Origin: Elusimicrobia bacterium GWF2_62_30
GTDB lineage: Bacteria; Elusimicrobiota; Elusimicrobia; Elusimicrobiales; UBA9959
Direction: 5' to 3'
Assembly (NCBI GenBank): GCA_001799995.1
Contig: MGUK01000088.1
Span: 1 to 54,454 of the forward strand
Length of the DNA stretch: 54,454 nt
The position numbers and the translations under genes were made by a program. A model generated the notes under the pieces. It did no database searches. It saw only the letters and a list, made by a program, of their open reading frames with translations, and was not told where the DNA came from. Positions 44,126-52,007 of this stretch are shown here, in pieces (position 1 is the stretch's first letter; the number at the start of each line of letters is the position of its first letter).

Positions 44126-45460
44126 ATGAAGTCCCCTTCCGTCCCACTCGCGCTGGCCTGCGCGGCCGCCTGCCTGGCGGCCTGCGCGGGGCCGTCGCGC
44201 TATTACAGGACGGACCTGAACGCCCGCATAGCCGCCTACGATTATGCCGGCGCCGCGGCGGAAATAGAAAAAGCCAAAAAATCCGAATACGGCGAGAAGA
44301 ACGCCGTGCTGTATCACCTGGACCTGGGCATGGTGCGCCACGACGCCGCGCTGTATGCCCAAAGCGAGGAGAGCTTCACAAAGGCCGAGGACCGCATGGA
44401 GGAGCTGTTCACCAAAAGCGTCAGCCGCCGCGCGGCCACCTTCCTGCTCAACGACAATACCACCAAATACGCCGGGGAGGTCTTCGAGCGGGCGCTGCTC
44501 AATACCTTCCGCGCGCTGAACTACGTTTTTCTCGGCAAGACCGACGACGCGCTGGTGGAGGCCCGCAAGGTCACCGCCTACCTGGCGCGCTTCTCGGAGT
44601 ACATGGAGGGGCGGAGCGGCTGGAAGGACAGCGCTTTCGCGCAGTACCTGGCCGGGATGCTCTTCGAGCAGAACGGCAACGCCGACGACGCGCGCATCGC
44701 CTATGCCGCGGCGGCCCGGGCCTATGAGCGCTACGGCGCAGACTACGGCACGCCGGCCCCGGAATTCGGCGCGCCGGCCTACCCGGAGCTGGACGCCAAA
44801 GGGCTGGGGGAAATAGTTTTCCTGCATTACAACGGCCCGGCGCCCATGAAGCTCTCGCGCACTTTCCAGGTGGCCTGGAACGAGGCCATGGTGGCCGTCG
44901 ACAACAGCGACGAGATGGACGAGGCCGAAACCAAGCGCTTCAACAACGCCCTGCGCGCCGGCGTGCTGGGCGACGCCATAACCGTGGCTTATCCCGTCTA
45001 CGTGCAGGACCCTTTTATGATAGCTTCCTCCCGGGTGAAGGCCGGCGAAGCGGAGGCGGAGAGCCGCCTGGTGGAAGATATTTCTTCGATAGCGCGGCAG
45101 ATGATGGAAGAAAAGAACGACGCGGTGCGGCTGCGCGCTATCGCGCGCGCGGCGGTGAAGTTCGTGCTGGCGCGGGCGGCGGCGGCCGAGGTGGAGAAGC
45201 AGGCCGGGTCCGGCTGGGGGCTGCTGGCGCGCGTGGTGACCAGCGCCACCGCGGCCGCTACCGAGGTGGCGGACACGCGCGGCTGGACCACGCTGCCCGC
45301 GCAGATACGCCTGGCGCGCCTGGCGGTGCCTCCGGGCAAGCAGGACGTTAAAATAACCTTCGTCCGCGCCGACGGGGTGGTGACAGGCACTACGATTTTC
45401 CGTGACGTGGCGGTGGAAAGGGGCAGGCGGACCTACTTGCATTACCGCACGGCCCAATAG
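44126..45460 (+). CDS. COG3014-type lipoprotein (TPR-like)
   Basis: 444 residues. Lipobox CLAAC with Cys20. The body is helical with TPR-like pairs (YDYAGAAAEIEKAKKSEYG; NAVLYHLDLGMVRHDAALYA; FAQYLAGMLFEQNGNADDAR) and the characteristic DNTTKYAGEVFERALLNTF. The second half is a beta-rich segment (EIVFLHYNGPAP; DAITVAYPVYVQDPF). The C-terminal region ends RLAVPPGKQDVKITFVRADG. The family is known only as an envelope lipoprotein that travels with LpoB and LPP20 genes. A weak ribosome site suggests coupling to the preceding gene. Confidence 0.82.
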   Translation: MKSPSVPLALACAAACLAACAGPSRYYRTDLNARIAAYDYAGAAAEIEKAKKSEYGEKNAVLYHLDLGMVRHDAALYAQSEESFTKAEDRMEELFTKSVSRRAATFLLNDNTTKYAGEVFERALLNTFRALNYVFLGKTDDALVEARKVTAYLARFSEYMEGRSGWKDSAFAQYLAGMLFEQNGNADDARIAYAAAARAYERYGADYGTPAPEFGAPAYPELDAKGLGEIVFLHYNGPAPMKLSRTFQVAWNEAMVAVDNSDEMDEAETKRFNNALRAGVLGDAITVAYPVYVQDPFMIASSRVKAGEAEAESRLVEDISSIARQMMEEKNDAVRLRAIARAAVKFVLARAAAAEVEKQAGSGWGLLARVVTSATAAATEVADTRGWTTLPAQIRLARLAVPPGKQDVKITFVRADGVVTGTTIFRDVAVERGRRTYLHYRTAQ

Positions 45461-45470
45461 GAGCGCAATT

Positions 45471-46514
45471 ATGAAGAATATCATCCTGTCGTTGCTGTGC
45501 GCGGCGTTCCTGGCGGCCTGCGCCGGCGCGCCCGCGCGTAAAGACGCCGCCGCGGCCGGGCCCGCGCCGGACTGGGCGGAGGGCGAGAGCGCCCAGTACC
45601 CGCGCGCCCGCTATCTTACGGGCGTGGGCTACGCCGACGACCTGCCGTCGGCCCAGGACAGGGCCCGCGGCGAGATCTCGCGCGTGTTCTCCACTCTTGT
45701 TTCCGTGAAAACCGCGGTGACGGCTTCGGAACAGACCTCTTCGCAGGACGGCCGGACCTCCTCTTCTTCGTCGCAGGACGTGACGCAGGCTGTGCGCAGC
45801 GATTCCAGCAAGGTGCTGGAGGGCGTGGAGATAGCCCAGTCCTGGCGCGACCCCGACACCGGCCGGTATTACTCGCTGGCGGTAATGGAAAGATCAAAGG
45901 CCAAGGCGGCGCTTAACGGCAAGCTCGAAGAGCTGGACGCGCGCGCGGCCGGGCTCAACGCCGCTCTGCCCGCCGCGGCCGACAAGCTGGCCAAAGCCAA
46001 GGCCGGCCTAAAGCTTATCTCGCTTTTTAAGGCGCGCGAAAGCCTGACCGCGGACCTGCGCGTGCTGGAACCCGGCGGCTCCTTCGAGCCGGCCTACGAC
46101 CTTAACGGCATGCGCCGCGCGGCCGCCGCCGCGGTGGCCGGCCTGGACGTGGAAGTATTGATGTCCGGCGACGTCTCCGCTCCGGCCACGGCGGAGATAA
46201 TAAAAACCCTCAATACCATGGGGATACAGGCGAAGGCCGGTACCGGCGCCGCGGACGTGGTGGTGGACTGCGCGGCCACGTTCGAATCCCTCTCCGACCC
46301 GGACCCGCGCTCGCGCTGGAAGTGGTGGCGCGGCAGCGCGGTGATCTCCCTGAAAGACGCCGCGGCCTCCAAGATCTTCCTCAGTTTCGAAGTCTCGGTC
46401 AAGGAAGCCGCCTCCTCGCCCTACGAAGCCAAGCAGAAGACCGAAGTTTCCCTCGGCAAAAAAGCCGGCGCCGGCATCACCAAAGGCATCACCTCCTACT
46501 TCGAGAACCAGTAA
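45471..46514 (+). CDS. LPP20-family lipoprotein (second, longer)
   Basis: 347 residues from ATG at 45471, with AGGAG 7 nt upstream. Lipobox FLAAC with Cys17. Residues 30-160 repeat the LPP20 pattern: PDWAEGESAQYPRARYLTGV, GYADDLPSAQDRARGEISRV, a Ser-rich turn (SSQDGRTSSSSSQDVTQAVR), and SWRDPDTGRYYSLAVMERS. A second domain (200-345) has GIQAKAGTGAADVVVDCAAT and a conserved RWKWWRGSAVISLKD. It is distantly paralogous in its N-terminal half to the first gene of the operon. Last gene before the large inverted-repeat region. Confidence 0.83.
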   Translation: MKNIILSLLCAAFLAACAGAPARKDAAAAGPAPDWAEGESAQYPRARYLTGVGYADDLPSAQDRARGEISRVFSTLVSVKTAVTASEQTSSQDGRTSSSSSQDVTQAVRSDSSKVLEGVEIAQSWRDPDTGRYYSLAVMERSKAKAALNGKLEELDARAAGLNAALPAAADKLAKAKAGLKLISLFKARESLTADLRVLEPGGSFEPAYDLNGMRRAAAAAVAGLDVEVLMSGDVSAPATAEIIKTLNTMGIQAKAGTGAADVVVDCAATFESLSDPDPRSRWKWWRGSAVISLKDAAASKIFLSFEVSVKEAASSPYEAKQKTEVSLGKKAGAGITKGITSYFENQ

Positions 46515-46544
46515 CCTTAGGTCCGCGAGAGTCCGGTCGGGGCC

Positions 46545-46736
46545 GACGGCGGGTTTATTCCGCGCTCCGGGACCGGGTTTTTGGGGAAGAAGGCCGGGGT
46601 CTTCCGCCGGCTGCGGAACTCGGCTCGCACACAGTGCTCGCCTCAAACATTCCTCGCCGTTCCTAATGATAGGAATACGCTCCAGACCCCGGCCTTAAAA
46701 CCCTAGAATGGAGCGCGGAACAAACCCGCCGCCGTC
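46545..46736. repeat. Large nested inverted repeat 1
   Basis: Outer arms 46545-46568 (GACGGCGGGTTTATTCCGCG...) and 46710-46736 pair with one mismatch and a 3-nt insertion. Inside, GGGTTTT (46575-46581) pairs with AAAACCC (46697-46703), and AAGGCCGGGGTCT (46590-46602) pairs perfectly with AGACCCCGGCCTT (46684-46696). Together they fold a roughly 190-nt long hairpin. No open reading frame with signs of coding is present. Confidence 0.8.
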
Positions 46737-46765
46737 CCCTCCGGTTCGTGCGTTCTGGCGGGCGA

Positions 46766-46878
46766 TGCGGGGACCGGGTTAGCAAACCCTTCCGGAGGCC
46801 GAGGCTTGCATAGCGCCGAGGCCGGAGGATGAGCGAGGCACGGTGTGCCGAGCGCGGTTTGCTAACCCGGTCCCCGCA
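46766..46878. repeat. Large inverted repeat 2
   Basis: Perfect 23 bp arms, 46766-46788 (TGCGGGGACCGGGTTAGCAA...) and 46856-46878, enclosing a 67 bp loop that itself contains GGCAC-ggt-GTGCC. The segment GGGACCGGGTT also occurs inside repeat 1 at 46570-46579, suggesting common origin. It could be a mobile palindromic element or structured RNA. Confidence 0.8.
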
Positions 46879-46918
46879 GCGGCCGCCCGGGCTAAATGCG
46901 GCGGCGGCGGGGTTTATG

Positions 46919-46924
46919 TATAAT
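46919..46924 (+). promoter_or_regulatory. -10 box for the nfeD gene
   Basis: TATAAT about 35 nt upstream of the ATG at 46960, with GGGGAG as ribosome site between. No clear -35 box in the GC-rich flank. Confidence 0.4.
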
Positions 46925-46959
46925 GGATTTGTGGGAGCGGTATTACGGGGAGAACGCAT

Positions 46960-48324
46960 ATGAAGAACATAATTTTATCCATCGCGCTGGCGGCCTGCGG
47001 GGCGCAGCCGGCTTTAGCGGCGGCCGTCAAGACCGCGCCCGCAAAGACTTACGAGGTCAACCGCGTGCTGGTAGCCAAGTATTCCGGCGTCATCACGCCC
47101 GCCGCCGCCGAATACCTAGGCATGGCCATCGACAAGGTCAACGCCGCCGGCGGCGCCGATATGCTCGTCATCCAGCTGGACACCCCCGGCGGGCTGGACG
47201 TCTCCATGCGCGAGATAATCAAAGCCCTCCTCGCCTCCAAGAAACCCGTGGCCGTGTACGTGTCGCCCCAGGGCGCGCGCGCCGCCTCCGCCGGGGTCTT
47301 CATAGCCGCCGCCTCGCCGCTGGTAGCCATGGCGCCCGGCACCAATATCGGCGCCGCGCACCCGGTGTTCCTGGGCGGCGTGCCCTTCAGCCCCGGCGAC
47401 AAAAAGAAGGAAGGCAAGGACGTTGCCAAAGACAGCGGGAGCAAGAGCCCGATGGAGGACAAGGTCCTCAACGACGCGGCCGCCTACATGGAATCCATCG
47501 CGCAGAAGACCGGCCGCAACGCGGAGTGGGCCATGAGGTCCGTGACCAAGAGCGAATCCATCCCGGCGCAGGAAGCCGTGAAGAACGGCATGGCGGACTT
47601 CATGGCCGCCGACCTGAGCGACTTCCTGGCCAAGGCCGACGGCTTCAAGGCGGGGGACTTCGGCGTGCTGAAAGCCAAGCAGCCCGCCGTGGAATACCTG
47701 CTGCAGGACCGCCGCCAGAAATTCCTGGCCACCATCACCAATCCCGATATCGCCATGATCTTGATGAGCCTGGGCGCCGCCGGGCTGTTTATCGAGCTTT
47801 ATAACCCCGGCCTGATCCTGCCCGGAGTGGTCGGCGCCGTCTCGCTGGTGGTGGCGTTCTACGCCTTCCAGACGCTGTCGGCCAACTTCGCCGGCGTGGC
47901 GCTGATCCTGCTGGGCTTCGTCTTCTTCATCGCCGAGATCAAGGTGGTAAGCTACGGCCTGCTCACCCTGGCCGGCGCGCTGGCCGTCTTCATGGGCGGG
48001 CTGATGCTGTTCGACAATCCATCCCTGGGCGGCCTTTCCGTCTCCATGGGGATGCTGCTCTCCACCACCATAGGGCTGATAGCCGTGGTGGCGGCGGTGG
48101 CGATGATAGCGGTTAAAGCGCAGCTGCGGCGCGTGGTCACCGGCATCGAGAGCCTGGCCGGCAAAAAAGGCGTGGCCAAGACCGCCGTCGCGCCCAAGGG
48201 CACCGTACTGGTGGAGGGCGAACTGTGGGAAGCCGAGAGCGTTTCCGGGGATATCCCGGAAGGCTCGGAGGTTGTCGTTACCGCGGTGGAAGGCTTCCAG
48301 GTGCGCGTAAAGCGCGCCCCCTGA
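46960..48324 (+). CDS. NfeD-family membrane-bound serine protease (ClpP class)
   Basis: 454 residues, full-length NfeD. A signal peptide (cut near PALAAAV) precedes a periplasmic ClpP-class protease domain: ADMLVIQLDTPGGLDVSMRE, YVSPQGARAASAGVFIAAA with the predicted nucleophile Ser110, APGTNIGAAHPV, and an expected catalytic Lys about 40 residues later. Four or five membrane helices occupy about 255-385. The C-terminal OB-fold (NfeDC) reads GTVLVEGELWEAESVSGDIP ... VEGFQVRVK. The archaeal relative 1510-N cleaves stomatin C-termini; a stomatin gene is not adjacent here. An unusual Lys/Asp/Ser insertion (KKKEGKDVAKDSGSKSP) interrupts the protease domain. Confidence 0.92.
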   Translation: MKNIILSIALAACGAQPALAAAVKTAPAKTYEVNRVLVAKYSGVITPAAAEYLGMAIDKVNAAGGADMLVIQLDTPGGLDVSMREIIKALLASKKPVAVYVSPQGARAASAGVFIAAASPLVAMAPGTNIGAAHPVFLGGVPFSPGDKKKEGKDVAKDSGSKSPMEDKVLNDAAAYMESIAQKTGRNAEWAMRSVTKSESIPAQEAVKNGMADFMAADLSDFLAKADGFKAGDFGVLKAKQPAVEYLLQDRRQKFLATITNPDIAMILMSLGAAGLFIELYNPGLILPGVVGAVSLVVAFYAFQTLSANFAGVALILLGFVFFIAEIKVVSYGLLTLAGALAVFMGGLMLFDNPSLGGLSVSMGMLLSTTIGLIAVVAAVAMIAVKAQLRRVVTGIESLAGKKGVAKTAVAPKGTVLVEGELWEAESVSGDIPEGSEVVVTAVEGFQVRVKRAP

Positions 48325-48326
48325 GG

Positions 48327-48368
48327 AAAAGGGCCCTTTTCCCCGCCCCCTATGTAAACGGGGGGCGG
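48327..48368 (+). terminator. Hairpins between nfeD and clpC
   Basis: AAAAGGGCCCTTTT (48327-48340) is a perfect palindrome ending in T4, followed by CCGCCCCC (48343-48350) / GGGGGCGG (48361-48368). Either could end the nfeD transcript. Confidence 0.45.
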
Positions 48369-48371
48369 AAG

Positions 48372-48401
48372 TTGAAAGCTAATAAGACATTGTGTCATAA
48401 T
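48372..48401 (+). promoter_or_regulatory. Candidate promoter for clpC
   Basis: TTGAAA (48372-48377), an 18 bp spacer and CATAAT (48396-48401), overlapping a second possible -10, TATAAT, at 48401-48406. No CtsR-type heptad repeat operator was seen. Confidence 0.5.
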
Positions 48402-48466
48402 ATAATTTAGCGCGAGTATATCGCGGGAAGATTTTTTATTTATAGTAGCGCACGGAGGCCAAGATA

Positions 48467-50941
48467 ATGGGAACAAGATTTACCGACAGAGCCCAGCGCG
48501 TGATCCTGATAGCTCAGGAGGAGGCGAAGCGCCTTAATCACGACTACGTGGGCACGGAACATATACTGCTGGGGCTCATAGCCCTCTCCGAAGGCGTGGC
48601 CAGCCAGGTCTTTCAGAACCTTGGCATAGATCTGCGCAAGGTGCGCGCCGAGATAGAAAAGATCGTGGGCACCGGCGACAACATGATGCTGCTGGGCGAG
48701 ATCCCCTTTACCCCGCGCGCCAAGAAAGTGCTGGAATACGCCGTAGAAGAAGCCCAGCACATGAGCCACTCTTACATCGGCACCGAGCATATCCTGCTGG
48801 GCCTGATCCGCGAAGAGGAAGGCGTGGCCGCCCGCGTCCTTGAGAACCTCGGCCTCAAACTCGAGACCGTGCGCGAGGAAGTGCTCAACATCCTCGGCGA
48901 GATGGAGCAGAAGGACGCCCCCAAGGAATCCCCCACGCCCAAGAGCCACTCCGCCCATGCCGGCCCCAAAGGCAAGACCAAGACCCCCATCCTGGACGAA
49001 TTCGCCCGCGACATGACCCAGATGGCCCGCGACGGCCGCCTGGACCCCGTGATAGGCCGCGCCGACGAGATAGAGCGCGTCATCCAGGTGCTGGGCCGCC
49101 GCACCAAGAACAACCCCGTGCTGGTGGGCGAACCCGGCGTGGGCAAGACCGCCATCGTGGAAGGCCTGGCGCAGAAGATAGCTTCCGGCGAGATCTCCGA
49201 CACGCTGGTGGGCAAGCGCCTGCTGTCCCTGGACCTGGCGTCCATCGTGGCCGGCACCAAGTACCGCGGCGAATTCGAGCAGCGCCTGAAGGGCATCATC
49301 GAAGAGATCCGCAAGGCCAAGAACAACATCATCATGTTCATCGACGAGCTGCACACCGTGATAGGCGCGGGCGCGGCCGAAGGCGCGATAGACGCCTCGA
49401 ACATGCTTAAGCCCGCGCTGGCGCGCGGCGAGCTGCAGTGCATAGGCGCCACCACCTTCGACGAGTACCGCAAGCACATCGAGCACGACCCCGCCCTGGA
49501 GCGCCGTTTCCAGACCGTGATCGTGGACCAGCCTACCGCCCCCGAGACCATAGAGATCCTCAAGGGCCTGCAGGAAAAATACGAAAGCCATCACAAGTGC
49601 AAGTACAGCGACCCGGCCATCTTCGCCGCCGCCATGCTGTCCGACAAGTACATCACCGACCGCGCCCTGCCCGACAAGGCCATCGACCTGCTCGACGAGG
49701 CCGGTTCGCGCGCCCGCCTGAAACTGTCCGTGGCGCCGGCCGAGTTCAAGGAAAAAGAATCCGAGATAGAAGAGGTGGCCAAGGAAAAGAACGCCGCCAT
49801 CTACGGCCAGGAGTACGAGAAGGCCGCCAAGCTCCGCGACCGCGAGAAGGAACTGAAGAAAGCTCTGGAAGACGCGCGCAAGAAATGGCGCGAAGGGCGC
49901 GACAAGCTGGTGCCCGAGGTTACGGAAGAGGATATAGCGCTTATCGCCTCCAAGTGGACCGGCATCCCCGTAACGCGCATGACCCAGACCGAGGCCGACA
50001 GGCTCACGCATATGGAGGCCGAGATACACCAGCGCCTTATCGGCCAGGAAGAGGCCGTCAGGATCATTTCCCAGGCCATCAAGCGCAGCCGCACCGGCAT
50101 GAAGGACGCCAAGCGGCCCATCGGTAATTTCATCTTCCTGGGCCCGACGGGCGTAGGCAAGACCGAGCTGGCCCGCGTGCTGGCCGATTTCCTCTTCGGC
50201 AACGAAGAGGCCATGGTGCGCGTGGACATGAGCGAGTACATGGAGAAGTTCTCCGTGAGCCGCCTTATCGGCGCGCCTCCCGGCTACGTGGGCTACGAAG
50301 AAGGCGGCAAGCTTACCGAGATCGTGCGCCGCAAGCCCTACTGCGTGATCGTGCTCGACGAGATAGAGAAGGCCCATCCCGACGTCTTCAACATCCTGCT
50401 GCAGATCATGGACGAGGGCACCCTGACCGACAGCCTGGGCCACAAAGTCAACTTCAAGAACACCATCCTCATCATGACCTCCAACGTGGGCGCGCGCCTG
50501 ATCTCCAAGGGCAAGACCCTGGGCTTCATGCCCGCCGAGGACAAAGAGAAGGACTACAAGGAAATGAAGGACACCGTGATGGACGAGGTGAAGCGCGTCT
50601 TCAACCCGGAGTTCATCAACCGCATCGACGAGGTTATCGTGTTCAGGCCGCTCACCGAGGCCGACACCGAGAAGATCCTGGAGCTGCGCCTCAAGACCGT
50701 GGAGGCCAAGCTCAAGGACAAGGGCGTGGCCTTCCAGATCACCAAGGCCGCCAAGGACTTCCTCTGCAAGAAGGGCTTCGATCCGAACTACGGCGCGCGG
50801 CCGCTGCTGCGCACCGTGCAGAAATACGTGGAAGACCCGATGTCGGAGTTCCTGCTCAGCAGCACGCTGAAGAAGGACGACACCGTTAAGGTGGATTACA
50901 AGGGAGAGGGCGACGCGCTGACGCTGGGCGTCACCAGGTAA
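48467..50941 (+). CDS. clpC: ATP-dependent Clp protease ATP-binding subunit ClpC
   Basis: 824 residues. The double Clp-N repeat (FTDRAQRVILIAQEEAKRLN; then FTPRAKKVLEYAVEEAQHMS) spans 1-145. AAA+ module 1 has Walker A GEPGVGKTA (about 220-228). A UVR/M-domain coiled coil follows (YGQEYEKAAKLRDREKELKK). AAA+ module 2 has Walker A GPTGVGKTE (about 560) and Walker B VIVLDEIEKAHPDV. A loop with TLGFMPAEDK in module 2 fits a ClpP-docking [LIV]GF site, which ClpB lacks. It unfolds substrates for ClpP in the cytoplasm. The CtsR-McsA-McsB partners typical of Firmicutes operons are absent here. Confidence 0.95.
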   Translation: MGTRFTDRAQRVILIAQEEAKRLNHDYVGTEHILLGLIALSEGVASQVFQNLGIDLRKVRAEIEKIVGTGDNMMLLGEIPFTPRAKKVLEYAVEEAQHMSHSYIGTEHILLGLIREEEGVAARVLENLGLKLETVREEVLNILGEMEQKDAPKESPTPKSHSAHAGPKGKTKTPILDEFARDMTQMARDGRLDPVIGRADEIERVIQVLGRRTKNNPVLVGEPGVGKTAIVEGLAQKIASGEISDTLVGKRLLSLDLASIVAGTKYRGEFEQRLKGIIEEIRKAKNNIIMFIDELHTVIGAGAAEGAIDASNMLKPALARGELQCIGATTFDEYRKHIEHDPALERRFQTVIVDQPTAPETIEILKGLQEKYESHHKCKYSDPAIFAAAMLSDKYITDRALPDKAIDLLDEAGSRARLKLSVAPAEFKEKESEIEEVAKEKNAAIYGQEYEKAAKLRDREKELKKALEDARKKWREGRDKLVPEVTEEDIALIASKWTGIPVTRMTQTEADRLTHMEAEIHQRLIGQEEAVRIISQAIKRSRTGMKDAKRPIGNFIFLGPTGVGKTELARVLADFLFGNEEAMVRVDMSEYMEKFSVSRLIGAPPGYVGYEEGGKLTEIVRRKPYCVIVLDEIEKAHPDVFNILLQIMDEGTLTDSLGHKVNFKNTILIMTSNVGARLISKGKTLGFMPAEDKEKDYKEMKDTVMDEVKRVFNPEFINRIDEVIVFRPLTEADTEKILELRLKTVEAKLKDKGVAFQITKAAKDFLCKKGFDPNYGARPLLRTVQKYVEDPMSEFLLSSTLKKDDTVKVDYKGEGDALTLGVTR

Positions 50942-50962
50942 CTCTCCCCGCTGGAGCCCGGC

Positions 50963-51997
50963 TTGCATACTCATCCTCAGCACCCACGCCATACGCCGGC
51001 GCCGGCCAGGCCGTCTAACAGCGGCAGGGCCGGCCTGCTGCTGACGGTCGGCATCCTGGCCTGCGGGCTTACCGTCTACTTTGGCGGCCGCTGGGTGCAC
51101 CGCCAGTTCGCGCCGCCGCCGGAAGAAAGGAAGACGGTGCAGTCCCCGATCAACGACGTGGAATGGCAGGACATGCAGGCCGCCCTGCAGAAGGCCTCCG
51201 GGGCCTACCGGGGCAATGTCGGCATCTACATGAAGGACCTGCACACCGGCCGCATCTGGGAATACCGCGCCGACCGCACCTTCCCTTCGGCCAGCCTCAT
51301 CAAAGTGCCGATCATGGCCTCCGTGCTGGAAAAGGTGAAGGAAGGCGCGATAACGCTGGATACGCAGATCAAGCTCACCCGGCGCGACCGGGTCGGCGGA
51401 TCGGGCTCTCTGAAATGGGTGCGGGAAGGCACCAGCCTCAGCGTGACGGAGATCATCTACAAGATGATCACCGAAAGCGACAACACGGCCACCCGCATGC
51501 TGATAGACCAGTTCGGGATGGATTACCTGGCGGAGAATTTCAGGAAGCTGGGGCTGGAAGTGACGAACATCACCCCGGAAGGCATGAGCCTGTCGTCGTA
51601 CCGCGTGAGGCGCGAGAACTACACCACCGCCCGCGAGATGGGCGTGCTGCTGGAGCGCATCTACAACGGCGAGCTGGTGAATAAAGAGGCCAGCGAGTTC
51701 ATGCTGGACGTGCTCAAGCACAACAAGAGCCGCAGCCGCCTGCGCAAAGGCCTGCCGCTGGGCTGGGAGATAGGGCATAAGACGGGGCTGCTGCGCATGG
51801 CCTGCCACGACGTGGGCATAGTGTTCTCTCCGCGCGGCGACTACGTGCTGGCGGTGCTCACCTCGGAGGTGCCCGATTATTCCAGCGCCAAGAATTTTAT
51901 TTCGAAGGTAGCCAAGCTGACTTACCGGTATTACAAGATAGAGGCCGCTTACGCCCAGTCCAGCGCCGACACCGCGGCACCGGCGCGGTCCTCTTAG
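50963..51997 (+). CDS. Membrane-anchored serine hydrolase, class A beta-lactamase/DD-peptidase fold
   Basis: 344 residues from a TTG start at 50963 (GGAG 7 nt upstream; no in-frame ATG precedes the conserved domain). A Pro/His-rich cytoplasmic lead and one membrane helix (AGLLLTVGILACGLTVYFG, residues about 23-41) anchor a periplasmic domain. Active-site motifs are complete: SLIK (nucleophile Ser111, Lys114), SDN (Ser172) in TESDNTATRML, and KTG (Lys273) in GHKTGLLR. The omega-loop Glu/Asn pattern of true class A beta-lactamases (ExxLN) is not obvious (TPEGMSLSSYR), so peptidoglycan DD-peptidase-type activity is at least as likely as antibiotic hydrolysis. It follows clpC by 21 bp. Confidence 0.87.
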   Translation: MHTHPQHPRHTPAPARPSNSGRAGLLLTVGILACGLTVYFGGRWVHRQFAPPPEERKTVQSPINDVEWQDMQAALQKASGAYRGNVGIYMKDLHTGRIWEYRADRTFPSASLIKVPIMASVLEKVKEGAITLDTQIKLTRRDRVGGSGSLKWVREGTSLSVTEIIYKMITESDNTATRMLIDQFGMDYLAENFRKLGLEVTNITPEGMSLSSYRVRRENYTTAREMGVLLERIYNGELVNKEASEFMLDVLKHNKSRSRLRKGLPLGWEIGHKTGLLRMACHDVGIVFSPRGDYVLAVLTSEVPDYSSAKNFISKVAKLTYRYYKIEAAYAQSSADTAAPARSS

Positions 51998-52007
51998 CCT
52001 TAAACTT

